Shown here in pieces: positions 1 through 9,893 of a stretch of DNA of 20,988 bases. The number at the start of each line of letters is the position of its first letter. Positions within the stretch are counted from its first letter, which is position 1. The position numbers were made by a program, and so were the translations under genes. Source of the stretch: Chara braunii (Eukaryota > Streptophyta > Charophyceae > Charales > Characeae); NCBI GenBank assembly GCA_003427395.1, contig BFEA01000290.1, forward strand, positions 1,747,602 to 1,768,589, read 5' to 3'. Below the pieces are notes generated by a model. That model had not been told where the DNA came from. It did not search any database and worked only from the letters and a program-made list of their open reading frames with translations.

Positions 1-1137
1 TTGCAATATTGGACAACACGTGCGAGGCCTTACTTTCACAAAATACATGTCCTGTCCATGGCATGTGACAAAACAGTTGCGACTACCCTTTTACCTCTCT
101 GCTCAGGTAATCCTTTCAGCCATTGTCATCAATATATATACCCTTTGGTCCAAATACTTCCCCGTCCAGCTGAACCCTAGCCCCTGTAGTCTCCTATCAT
201 AATCGTGTCGTCGTCATACTTGAAGAATTCCCGCTATCCAGATGTTAACTTGGTCGCGATATATCGAAATATCATTTCTCCAAAGAACTTTGAAGAACTT
301 CGTCGTTTCTCTTTGAAGTATTCGTGTCGCTATTGCTGATTTCATTTGTTCCGATGTTCGCGTGGTCGCACTTTGTAAAAGTATTCAGTCATTTCCGAAA
401 AGCATCTGCATCTTCATATCCTGAGAAGTACCCCGGTATCATGTTCCGGTATCCCTAATTCGTGAGTTCATTCTATTTTACTTATTTCATTTTTATTTTA
501 TTTTATTTTATTTCATTTTACTTTCCTGGGATTCTGAAATTTAGACTCTTACTTTCTTGTCCTTGTACGCAGTGCTCACACGAGCCTCCGAGTGTTGCAT
601 CGATTCAATTTCTGAAATCAGAGATCGATTACACTTTCCTTAGTCGACACGTTTTTAGGAGGGTCTCGTATTGAATTTCCATTTCGGCTGTTCGATGGTT
701 CGTTTCTTTCGACCTTATATTTGAAGATTTGAAGATTTGAAATTCCGAACTCATGTTCGGCCTCCGGTTATTTTTTCACTTTCGTTCAGAATTTTGAAAT
801 GCATTTATATTTTGACATGTTTCACAAAATTCTTTTGATCTTCCAAAGAGAGACTTCGGTCCCCGAATCTTGTATTTCATACACGGGTACTTGGCTTTAT
901 GTCCTTTGTCTTTGGTTTGGTAGTCAGGGGAGCGTACTGTTTTATCTTACCACGGACATTTGTAATTGTTTTGCGTGTTACTTTCGTTTTGTTTCCCGAT
1001 TTCTTATGTCGCTGTCTTCCAGAAATTTCAATTAGATATTTCGCACAGTGTTGTCTGTACAGTTTCTGATGAAGGCCAGTGTTGCCGAACGTGTCGTCTT
1101 CCATGGGTATTCCAACAATTTGAGCTCTGTGCACACA
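1..1137. other. AT-rich DNA with no recognisable gene
   Basis: No reading frame here has a recognisable domain. Open stretches are short and look like chance frames in AT-rich sequence. The only internal structure I see is the TTTTA-type repeat listed separately and small local duplications such as GAAGATTTGAAGATTTGAAA near 724-743. It could be intronic or intergenic; the sequence does not decide. Confidence 0.5.
471..522. repeat. Imperfect (TTTTA)n low-complexity tract
   Basis: The tract has repeated TTTTA/TTTCA units flanked by ordinary AT-rich sequence. The pattern is read directly from the bases. It is a simple repeat of unknown role. Confidence 0.8.
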
Positions 1138-1141
1138 GACA

Positions 1142-1227
<86 letters not shown>

Positions 1228-1228
1228 N

Positions 1229-1291
<63 letters not shown>
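1142..1291. repeat. Compound (AC)n(AG)n microsatellite
   Basis: A perfect AC run (about 1143-1175) passes directly into a long AG run ending at 1291, with one ambiguous base (N) at 1228. The AG part is a homopurine mirror repeat able to form triplex DNA. The long Arg/Glu and Ser/Leu frames through it, on both strands, are translations of the repeat and not proteins. Array length is likely polymorphic, and the N suggests an uncertain assembly at this point. Confidence 0.98.
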
Positions 1292-1293
<2 letters not shown>

Positions 1294-1370
1294 AAGCAAT
1301 TGAGTTTTATGAACTTTTACTGCCTTTCTTAAATTTGCTTTAAAATGCTGCGCTGTGTCAAGGTTTGTCA

Positions 1371-1457
1371 GAAGCCTTGCTCAGTTGGTAAGGCACATGT
1401 ACCGTTTGTCCTTGATTCAGAAGTCAAAGCACAGAGGCATATGTACCGTTTGTCCTT
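1371..1457 (+). repeat. Possible tRNA-like / SINE-head relic with a short direct repeat
   Basis: TTGCTCAGTTGGTA at 1377-1390 is close to a Pol III A-box. It sits in a D-arm-like hairpin, with GCCTT at 1374-1378 pairing with AAGGC at 1390-1394. No convincing B-box or acceptor stem follows, so this is not a tRNA gene. A 17-bp perfect direct repeat (ATGTACCGTTTGTCCTT) occurs at 1397-1413 and 1441-1457. A decayed tRNA-derived SINE head is the likeliest reading, at low confidence. Confidence 0.25.
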
Positions 1458-1711
1458 TCCTTAACCCTATCCTTCAGGTATTTAGTATTTACACTCCCCA
1501 TTTTTGCACCCTACCCCCCCAACTCTGTGCCATCCTCTCTCCCCCTCATCCTCCTCCTCCTTCCCCCCAAATTGCAGCATTGCTGGGAAGTGGAATCGGT
1601 CCAATCGGTGGCTGCAGGTTATTCTTGGCGGCCGGATGGTCCAAGAGCTAAGGACGTTCGCAGCTGATCTATGGAGTTGTTCCCAAGCGTTCACTCTGGT
1701 AAACACTCTTC

Positions 1712-1899
1712 TTTTTTTTTTTTTTTTTTCTGGTAGGAACTCTGATCTGGTAGGATCTCGAGTTTGTCAAAGATTTGAATTATATTTCCTGATACACACT
1801 GCATGCTTCTTTTTCTTTTTTTTAAATTTCTTTTTAAAGTTTTTTTTTTTCTTTTTTTTTTTTTAAATCAAGGAGAGCTCTTGTCTATTGGTGGGGAGC
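1712..1899 (-). mobile_element. Poly-A-tailed retroposon remnant (minus strand)
   Basis: On the plus strand there are T-rich runs (18 T at 1712-1729, and mixed T tracts at 1803-1864). They are followed by the 17-mer GTCTATTGGTGGGGAGC at 1883-1899. The same 17-mer recurs at 18054-18070, again downstream of a poly-T run, inside a short retroposon that split LINE copy C. Read on the minus strand, both are element bodies that end in poly-A. The 5' limit of this copy is unclear because a pyrimidine-rich tract lies next to it. Confidence 0.4.
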
Positions 1900-1935
1900 T
1901 GCACCCGCTGGGCACATGCTGCATGCGCCTGCATT

Positions 1936-2048
1936 GTTTTCTTTTTTCTCGTCTGTTTTCTCCATGCCTCCCCCTTTCCCACCGCTTCCCCCCCCCTTCC
2001 CCCACCGCCTTTCCCCCCTTTTCCCCCCCTTTCCCCCTCAGCCCCCCC
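1936..2048. repeat. Homopyrimidine (C/T) tract
   Basis: This is an almost uninterrupted pyrimidine stretch on the plus strand, with several C runs of six or more. Open frames through it (Pro/Phe/Ser rich on plus, Gly/Lys/Arg rich on minus) follow from composition alone. The tract could form triplex structure. A CAG at its 3' edge resembles a splice acceptor, but no exon around it can be supported. Confidence 0.8.
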
Positions 2049-2270
2049 AACATATGCTTTGTTTCTGTCTGTATGATTCTGCTCTTTTTGTATAAACTGG
2101 AGTGTACTCAGGAGATGCCAGTTGCACGCTTTCTTCACTTCGCTGCTCTTTTTCGTGTGTACTAAATTACTAATCGATCAGGTTGGGACCTGCTTATTTC
2201 CCTAACTTTTTTTTTCTTTTTTCCTTTTTTGCCCCTGTGGCCCTGCCTCTTCCTTTCTTTGCCCATGCCC

Positions 2271-3600
2271 TTTTTTTTTTTTAATAACAAAAAAAAACAG
2301 AACCTTAAGGTTCTGGCTCCTTTTCCATTCTGGGGAGCAGTCCAGTTCCTACTCCACCAGCAAGTCAGGAAGAATTACAATGAGTACTCACACACGCTCC
2401 TCCCCCTTATGGTGTGAAAAAGGCCCGAAGGACGGCATTGATTACTTCCTGAAGGAAGGGTGTACCACCCCTCACCCCTGCCTAAGTTAGCCTTTTGGAC
2501 CTAATTTAGCACAGTCTGGTCTCCTCCGCCCCTGCTTGTTAACTGTATATCCTGTTTGCGTTGGTCTGGCTAGCTCGTTCCTCTCAGCTGCTTGGCTGCC
2601 GGCATTGCTTTAAGTGCTAGAACTGCTAGCTGGGCCATTCCTGTCCTTCCTGCTAAAGCCCTAAACCCTAGTATGCAGCTTATCTTGACTTTCCTGGCTC
2701 TTCCTGAAGCATCCGTTTGCCCTCGGAACAGCGTGAATTGGACTCTCCTCGGGGTATTTGCTCAACCGTCGCCCTAGTTGGTCTACAATGACTCTACATC
2801 CTGGCCCTAGTATTTTAAGCCTGGTGTACTTCTATAGACTGCCCTACTTTTTTATTTATGTTTCCTTGTCTAGTACTCTGACTGGGGAACTGTGATTTCT
2901 CTCTGCTAATTCATTAGCTTCCCTATGGGACTCCTGCTAAGTCTCTAAGATCTCTAGTAGGTTCCGCCCTTTCTTAACTAGTTCCTATGGGACGTACTAG
3001 TAAGGTGGGACCTACTTCTGGGGGTAACTCAGAGGTTTGAGCTGGGGATGATGTGTTGTGTCTCCATTGACTGAACTGGATTCGACCGTGATATTGAAGG
3101 ATATTGAAGCTATTGTCCCTTCTCCTGGAAGTTGTTTTGTAAAGGCCTCTGTAATTTTATCCTTGTTTTCTATATTTTCTGTTACTTTCCTGCAGGTCTT
3201 CTTCAAGAGGCCTCTGTATTCTACTTCTATTGTCTATAGTGTCCCTTCCCACGCCTCTTGCACCAACATTGGTGTTTGATCTATTGTCTCTTGACATCTG
3301 CGCTTCCATATCGTCCAAAGTGAAGCCCTTCCTGAGTATGTGATAGAATGTTGTCTCAAAGCCCTGACAGTCGGCGGGAGTATGCAGACCCAAAAGCAGT
3401 ATGACTGGGTCAGTGGGTAGGGGCCTGCCTGGTATCTTTTTCTATAGCTCGGTTGCTTTGGACCAGAGCTGTTTAACTTTCTGACAGCTCAGGAGGCAGT
3501 GTTCCACATCTTCCAGCCCGCCCTCTTGACAGATTGCGCAGAGGTCCTGCAGGGGTGAGCTGACATTAATTTGACTCCAAGACAGACACAAAGGAGGAGG
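2271..3600 (-). mobile_element. LINE copy B, 5'-truncated, L1/Tx1-like
   Basis: This minus-strand LINE fragment retains the ORF2 C-terminus (about 3600-3012), a 3' UTR (about 3011-2294) and an A-rich tail (2271-2293, seen as T and A runs on the plus strand). Its 3' UTR matches that of copy A: both carry the plus-strand motifs GGTTCTGGCTCC/GGTCCTGGCTCC, CCATTCTGGGGAGC and CATTGATTAC in the same order (2308-2450 and 5028-5170). The 5' truncation at about 3600 joins a SINE-like sequence, as expected for aborted target-primed reverse transcription or a later rearrangement. Confidence 0.75.
3012..3600 (-). pseudogene. LINE ORF2 C-terminal fragment with zf-RVT-type knuckle
   Basis: The minus-strand frame 3600-3442 encodes a C-terminal zinc-knuckle motif, CAIC-x9-HCLLSC, like the zf-RVT domain that follows reverse transcriptase in L1/Tx1-group ORF2 proteins. 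It aligns with CAMC-x9-HCLLFC of copy A. A TAG stop interrupts the frame near 3444, and the same frame then continues to about 3157. A frame change restores LWTIWKRRCQETI, which matches LWIIWKQRCTQRI of copy A, and the sequence runs on to about 3012. It is clearly dead: there is no endonuclease or RT, and it has a stop and a frameshift. It codes for a relic only. Confidence 0.7.
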
Positions 3601-3730
3601 TACGCCAGCGCCCGACCGGTTAGCGCTGAAATCGGTGCGCTTGTTTTCCATCCCCGTGCGGTACCCAAATTTCGCTCACGTGAGAAGCCGCTACGCGCGT
3701 GGTGATGCGCGTTTCCCACCAATTTCAACC
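3600..3730 (+). mobile_element. SINE-like sequence, tRNA-derived head (tentative)
   Basis: The segment CAGCGCCCGACCGGTTAGCGC (from about 3607) resembles the A-box half of tRNA-derived SINEs. GC-rich, CpG-rich sequence with short palindromes such as GCGCGT/ACGCGC follows. A matching B-box is not evident. It lies exactly at the 5' truncation of LINE copy B, so it may be a separate insertion or the target sequence. The call rests on pattern only. Confidence 0.3.
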
Positions 3731-4430
3731 TGTGAGGGAGGAGGGAGCAGGAGGTGAGAGGGGGCGAAGCCACATCTAGCCACGCCTCTGGGCATGGCTT
3801 CGTTGATTCCAACAAAGGCGATCCAAGCGCTAGAAAGGACAGAAGAGGGTCGCTTTGGAGGGAAGAAAAGGATATGGGGAGAGGCTAAGAAGAGGAAAAG
3901 TCGAGAAGAAGTGAGAAAGGGGAAAGAGTGCACGGGTATCATCATGATCCTATGCTAAGAAAGGGAAAGGACAACGAAAGGGAAGAAGAGGGAAGAGCAG
4001 AGGTTCAGGGAGGACAGCTTTACTAATTAAGGAAGGAAGACCCAGAAGACAGGGGAAAAGAAGTCATTCAGAGAAGACAAGGAGAAGAAAGGACGAGATA
4101 ACAACATCCAAGCTCGTCATTATTTCGGCCCAAAAGGTTTGAACAGTCTCCTCCAAGAAAGCATTTCATCCTACAGTCGAGAGAGCAAGAAACAACGAGC
4201 GGACAGCACGAGGAACAGCACAGGGCAAGCTTCCATGTTGGGAGAAACGACAATACACCAAGAGGATAGTTCCATTGACAGCGAATCCACGTCGAACACG
4301 GTTTCCATCAGTGTCTAGATCAGAAGAGCCTGGTGAGGCAGTCACGATCTTCAGAGAGTCTTCATGATCCGTAGAGGTCCGAACTCCAACAGAACAGGGT
4401 CACAGAGTGAGCAAAGTTAAAACACCGTTA
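3731..4430. other. Purine-rich sequence without a recognised gene
   Basis: The plus strand is rich in A/G (GAAGAGGAAAAG-type runs). It has no frame with recognisable domains and no clear repeat unit. Minus-strand frames here are Ser/Leu/Phe rich because of composition. I see no RNA gene or regulatory site I can defend. Confidence 0.5.
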
Positions 4431-4832
4431 TGTCAACCCGCCCTCATCTTACTGCCCGTTCTCCCCACCGAACCCCCCTACCCCCCCTACCCCCTCCCTA
4501 TTACCCCACGACAGACGACCTACCGGGTCCCCACTCCTCATTGCAACAACCCTCCTCATTCCTCAACACCTAAACCCCATCCGACCCTCTCTCCCTCCCG
4601 ATCCCTCACGCCAAATCCGAATCCAGTCGTACCTTCAGCCGTCCTTCCCTTCCCCCCCCATTTCTCCCATCCTCCACGCATCACCCCATCTCCCCCCTTT
4701 TCCTTTTTCTCCTACCCACGGGCCCCTCACACAGCACCCCCTCACCATCTCTCCCTCCCAAAGCCTTCAAATTTTATTCCATTTTCTCTCCGACCCTCCT
4801 TATTACCATTCTTTATTATTCGAACAATAACG
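4431..4832. other. C-rich, low-complexity sequence
   Basis: The plus strand is dominated by C runs separated by A/T (for example, CCCCCCTACCCCCCCTACCCC near 4476-4496). A Pro/Ser/Thr-rich open frame (4407-4856) is a compositional by-product: it has no domain and no convincing start context. The style resembles the C-rich minus-strand sequence upstream of copy A ORF1, so it could be a LINE 5' leader remnant, but I cannot align the two by eye. Confidence 0.45.
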
Positions 4833-4959
4833 AAGATTGATTATTATTATTATTAATATTATTACGACTACTGTTACTATTACTATTATTACGATTATTA
4901 TTGTTATCATTTATAACAATCTGCTATTGCAATTATCATTAGCATTTTTTTTTTTTTTA

Positions 4960-5013
<54 letters not shown>

Positions 5014-5014
5014 T
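4833..5014. repeat. (ATT)n microsatellite, imperfect then perfect
   Basis: Imperfect TTA/ATT triplets (about 4833-4920) are followed by a T run (4945-4958) and then a near-perfect ATT array to about 5014. The perfect array abuts the 3' end of LINE copy A. On the element strand it reads (AAT)n, so it is most simply the expanded 3' tail of that element. Confidence 0.9.
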
Positions 5015-5390
5015 TTACAAAACAGGTCCTTATGGTCCTGGCTCCTTTCCATTCTGGGGAGCGTCAGTACGGTTCCTATTCCCCCGGCAAGTCAAAGGAT
5101 TTACATGTAATGCACACTCATGCTTCCTTCCGTCAGGCCGAAGGATCCCTGACCAACATTGATTACTCCCTTGTAGGAGGATTGCTGTCAGCTTGCCCTC
5201 TCAACTCGTTCCTCTCAGGCTGCTGTATAGGCCTGCCAGATATTCCTCTACCTAACTAGAAAAGTGAGAGGTTTTGCTGACGTTCGTGCATGTTTGGCTT
5301 TCTCACACCCTGTTTATCGACCTGCTTGTTCCTGTGTTTGTCGTACTGATCTTCGGTCTTGGACTCCGAAGTTCGGTTGTCACCTTTCCA
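5015..5390 (-). repeat. LINE 3' UTR, second occurrence shared with copy B
   Basis: Non-coding sequence between the ORF2 stop (5391-5393) and the (AAT)n tail. It shares ordered similarity blocks with 2294-2640 of copy B: CTGGCTCCTTT(T)CCATTCTGGGGAGC, then a CAAGTCA(A)GGA block, CATTGATTAC, and CTCGTTCCTCTCAG. Such 3' UTR conservation is expected if the element's reverse transcriptase recognises its own 3' end; the sequence similarity is seen, the role is inferred. Confidence 0.7.
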
Positions 5391-8300
5391 TTACCCTTGA
5401 CACCACTTCTTCCATATCAGTTTGTTGTCCGTTATGGTGGCCACCTTGCCCTTTATTAGCCAGTCCTTTAGGAATGCTCGTCTCTTAGCTGCGTGCTTAT
5501 CTGATCTGTTTTTCGCTGATGAAGATATCGTCCGCCATCTGCTGTGGACTTCGGTCTCCGCCATGTGTATCAAGAGAGTACACATTTCTTCCTTTGCCAC
5601 CTCTGTTCCCTCAATTCTCTGTGTGCATCGTTGTTTCCATATGATCCAGAGAGTTAGATTTCTGAGTAACTGGAACCAGACATCCCTGCTGCCCTTGAGG
5701 TGCCCGGGAGTGTTCGGGAGGAGTAGAATGGTTAGGGTTGGGGGGTGGGGCTGAGAAGAGGTTAGACCATAGTTTCTGAACTTTTGTTCCAGTACCAGGT
5801 CGCTTCAGGACAGAAGAGTAGGCAGTGTGGGATATCTTCAGGCGTGTTTTTGTTGCACATCGCGCAGATTTCCGAGCTGTTCGGGTCTGAGTGTTTCCTT
5901 CTTTTGTGAAGCCATTGGTTGATCGGGAGGGCTAAGTGTGCAAGGAGCCATTGCATACTTTGGATTCGAACTGGTCTGATAAGAAGGTATTTGGCCCACA
6001 TGATGGAGAATTGGGCCGGCGGGTCCAGATTCAGGCTGGTCTGCCATTTCTCTACAAACCTTGGATTTGGATCTGTGGTTTGTTGTCCGAGGTCGTAGTC
6101 GAATTTTACATCGTATTGGGAAGTTGTTCTCGACTTCCCTGTGGTGCCCTGTTTCCACCTCCATTCCTTGGGGTCAAATTCCAGGTCTTCGATACTGAGT
6201 TCTGGCTGGGATATGACCCATGGTCTGTTCTGGGAGACTCGACCTTCCTGAGGAGGAAGGTTTCTAGTCGCGTGGCTTGGGGGTCCTCGTTCTGGATTAC
6301 GAGCTCCTGGAGGGTATGGTTGGCGATAGGGTAGGATAAGAAGTTCGATCGGTAGCTTGAAGAATCTGATCCAGATACGAAGCGGTAGGCCCTCTCAGGT
6401 GGAGTGTGCGTAATAAGTATGCCCCAATCACCTATTTTCCAAGTAAATGTTTCTCTAAGGGCAAGGATGTTGTGATGCATCGCTGCTAAGTTGGTTTCAA
6501 GCGCGTGGCATCCCCTGAGGGAGGTTCTAAGTTCCTGGGCCGTCAACCAGTCCTTCTGTTCCGCTGACCATAGGTGTTTGAGCTGCCATACCTCTCTCCA
6601 CCCATGTGAGCCATCTCCTATCTCTCACGTAGAGGGACCAGGGGTGACCTGCTATGTCTTTGATCCAGGGGTTGCAGAAGTGGGGTTGTCTAAGAACCTC
6701 TTCTTGGTTGTCTGATGCCCCGTGTTTGCTGGGCATCATACGGCGCCAGGCTTTCAGAGTTGGCGTCCAGTATGCGTTAGGCGAGGGGGTGGGTTGACTG
6801 GTTGGTTGCTGCTGGGTTCTGCTTGATGTCCTCCCTGTTTTGATTGACCATTCTTTGGCCATAATCCAGAAGGGGCCTTGCATATTGGATGGGGAGCTTA
6901 TTGGAGCGAGGTTCCTTACATTGTCCAAGGCCAATTTCGTCCATGGGAGGAATTGTTTGGTGAGAATCTTAATTATCCATTTCATCTTCAAGGCGATAGT
7001 TTCCTATCTGGGGTCAATGATCCCCAGTCCTCCTTGCGGTTTCCTAATGACAATTTGTCAGGATACCTTGTTTATGCAGGTGGTTTTGTTGGGGTTGCCC
7101 GTCCATAAATAATACCTGACCCACGCCTTGAGAGTCTTGACTTCTTCCTCAGGGGGGGACCAGATGGAGGCCATGTACCATAGCGTGGAGAATATTGACG
7201 TGTTTATAATAAGTGCTCTGCCAAACAGGGATGCCTGGGCCCTCTTACACGGGGCTAGGCGGGCTATTGCCTTTGCGATTAAGGTTTGGCCCATCCCTGG
7301 GCATGTGTCGTCCTTGTTTACCATGATTCCCAGGTATCTAAGTCCTTGGTCGCCTGTGGACCATGACGTGGGGGTGGATAGATCGGGAGGTTGGGGAGCG
7401 GTGCTGTCTGCGAACCACCAACCTTCGGTTTTGGACCAGTTTACCTTCATTTCTGATGCTAGTCGAAAGGCTTCCATGGCTCTGACGAGGGCTTGGAACG
7501 AGGAATTATTGGCCCGAATGAGGACTGTTAGATCATTGGCGAACATCAGCGCTGTCGGCAAAGCGAAGTCGTGAAGGGGGTCGTAGTTCTGCGTGGTGAG
7601 GCGGTCTATAGAAGGGTCTTTGCGGAGGAAGGAGGCGATGGCCTCCATGATGAACAGGAAGATGGGGGGAGCTAGTGGGTCACCTTGACGGGCGGACCTT
7701 GATATCGGATAGGCGTCTAACACTATCCTGTTTATTTGGGCTCTGCCCGTGGCATCGCCATATAGAACTCTGACCCATTCTCTGAAATTGGGGCCCACTC
7801 CCATCTTTTCCATGCAGTTCTGGAGAAAATCCCAATTCACTTGATTGTAGGCTTTTTCGAAATTGAAGAATAGAGTGGTGGACTGCATTCCTTCTTCAGT
7901 AACCTTCCTTGCTGCCTCATTCAGGGTCGTCACATTGTCTAGTATGTATCTACCTGGAATGAACCTTGCTTGATCGATGTGAAAGCACTTGTCGACGAGC
8001 TTTATGATCCTGTTAGCTAGTGCTTTCTCCATTATTTTGTAAGGGGTTGTGAGAAGTGAAATTGGTGTGTAGTTTTTTAGGTCCTCTTTGTCGCCTTTCT
8101 TGTGGCCACACTGGTGCTTAGGAATGAACCTAGCCCTCCCTTCGCTTTGCTGTCGTTGATAAAATTGAGGAGGTCATTGCCTAGGATAGGCCAAAACTGA
8201 ACCCAAAACTCTTTGGGGAGTCCATCGATCCCTGATGCCTTGTCGTTTCCCATCTGTGATAAAGCCGCTTGGAGTTCCCCTAGGGTGATTGTTTTTTTCA

Positions 8301-9728
8301 AGCCCTCTGACTGTTCTAGTAAGATCGTCCTGTCTAGGTAAGACATCATTTGCTGACGGGCTGTTATGTTTATAGTGGATGGGGGTGAGGGTGTTTTGGG
8401 TTCGTAGAGGGCTGCATAGAAGGATCTGGCAATCCTTACCATGTCTAAGCCAACCGTTTTTGTTCTCCCATGATCTGATGGGTCTTTCAGCTTCTCGATC
8501 GTATTGTTCCTATCATTGGCTTTTATTTTGGCGAAGAAGAACTTACTTATAGATTCGTTCAGAGTGTAGTCAGTCATCCTGGCTCGTATTTGTAGGCCTC
8601 TTAGTTCCCGTCCTCCATTCGCTAAGCTCTTCCTTGGAGGCTTTGAGTAGGTCGTAGTAGAACACGTTGGTGGGGTCTGATGTGAGATTAGCCTCTGCAA
8701 TTGTGATAGCAATTTGAAGTTCTTCCTTTCTGATTTTGCGTTCAGCCGCTATGCTTCTTGATTCAGCCGACACCGTCAATGCCAGGTCTGAGTAACTGTC
8801 TATGAACAATTGGTGTTTGTCACACTGTCTTACTTCTTCTTGTCGCATGAATAGCCAGTTCCATTTAACTGCCTCTATTAGACGGTCTGTGGAGAGAAGG
8901 GAGTTATTCAGTCTATACATGCCATGTCCTCTTTCCACGGGGGCGTTAAAGATGAGGAGCAGGTGTATGAGTTTATGGTCCAGCCCTTTAAAGCCAAATG
9001 CAGATAGGATTTCAGCCTCCTTAATTGTGCCTTGAAGGAGTTCGGAAATCAGGAAGAAGTCGATCCGTGATCGGGAAGTATGGTTGGCTCGGTTTCTTTT
9101 GACAAGGGAAAAGACTCTCGTTAGGGGATGGAGTGTTCTGAATGGGTCGATTAGTTCGAATTCTGTCATGATGTTTCGAATCTGGGTTCCTGCCCGTGTG
9201 GGGCCCATCAGCAGGGAGCGAGAGATACAGTCAAGGTTAGGGTCTAAGGTAGTGTTCCAGTCCCCTGCTATGATTACTGGTAGGGGGGTTGGGATGATTG
9301 CTCTGATGTCGGTGAACAACTCTAGTCGTTCGCATTCGGCATTGGGGGCGTATATGTTTAAGACTCTCAGTTCTTCTTCTTGCCATATGATGTCGATCCA
9401 GGACCATCTTCCCTCGAGCGTGTCTCCATCCCCATTCAACACCTTTCCTTTTGTCCAGATTAGGATGAACGAGGTATGAGGATTGTTGTTCCTCGTTTGG
9501 TATGTCCCTCTTTGGACCACAGTGTAAAATCGCACCCGCCCAGACTTTTTCCATTGTCCTTTTGATTCTGGTGTGGTGGGCAAGATTTAAAAAGTGGGTT
9601 TCTTGGAAAAGGATGATGTCCGGTTTCGTCTTCTTTTTTTCATTCAATACTATCCGAATATCTCGAAGTTTGTCTTCTTCGGATAATATGTTACCTAGGC
9701 CTTTGATATTCCAGTTGTGGATTGCCAA
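5391..9728 (-). pseudogene. LINE ORF2: APE endonuclease - reverse transcriptase - zf-RVT
   Basis: About 1,446 codons, a usual ORF2 size. Start MAIHNWNIKGLGNIL at 9728 is the typical endonuclease N-terminus. Endonuclease motifs seen: FQETHF (catalytic Glu), GDWNTTLD, SRIDFFLIS and LDHKLIHL, down to about 8900. RT motifs: KNYTPISLL near 8070, then FIPGRYILDN, FFNFEKAYNQV, RQGDPLAPPIF and FANDLTVLI (about 7980-7530), then PQGGLGI (about 7035). C-terminal knuckle ICAMCNKNTPEDIPHCLLFC lies near 5880-5820, then LWIIWKQRC and the stop at 5391. Damage: frame changes near 9480, 8590, 8100, 6590 and about 5780, a stop near 7058, and three conserved RT Asp positions read Asn. In function this would nick target DNA and copy LINE RNA in the nucleus; as it stands it is a pseudogene. 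Confidence 0.9.
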
Positions 9729-9893
9729 CCCCTTTGTCTGCCAGTCAGTTCTAACTGCCCCGTCTTATGCTCTGTTGTGCTGCATCGATTTGTATTGTCC
9801 GGGTCGCTGTGTTCTTTCTCTATTCTTCAGTTTACCCTTTTTTCCAGTTTGCGTTGGTAAGGCATACTAATTTAGTTAGGGAGGATGAGGGGT

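Noticed and set aside
877-1343. Long open frames through the AC/AG microsatellite (both strands)
   Set aside because: They encode only Arg/Glu, Ser/Leu, Thr/His or Cys/Val dipeptides from the repeat plus random flanks; an in-tract N also makes the frame unreliable.
1371-1445. Functional tRNA gene
   Set aside because: A D-arm and A-box can be drawn, but no T-arm, B-box or acceptor stem closes.
1504-1700. Splice acceptor and short exon after the pyrimidine tract near 1578
   Set aside because: TTGCAG after a pyrimidine tract is plausible, but no coding frame or second splice site is convincing enough.
4407-4856. 149-residue Pro/Ser/Thr-rich plus-strand frame
   Set aside because: Open because the strand is C-rich and lacks stops; no domain, and it ends in the ATT repeat.
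7128-7574. Plus-strand frames within copy A ORF2 (also 6840-7112 and 9084-9479)
   Set aside because: Antisense shadows of a minus-strand coding region with recognised endonuclease and RT motifs.
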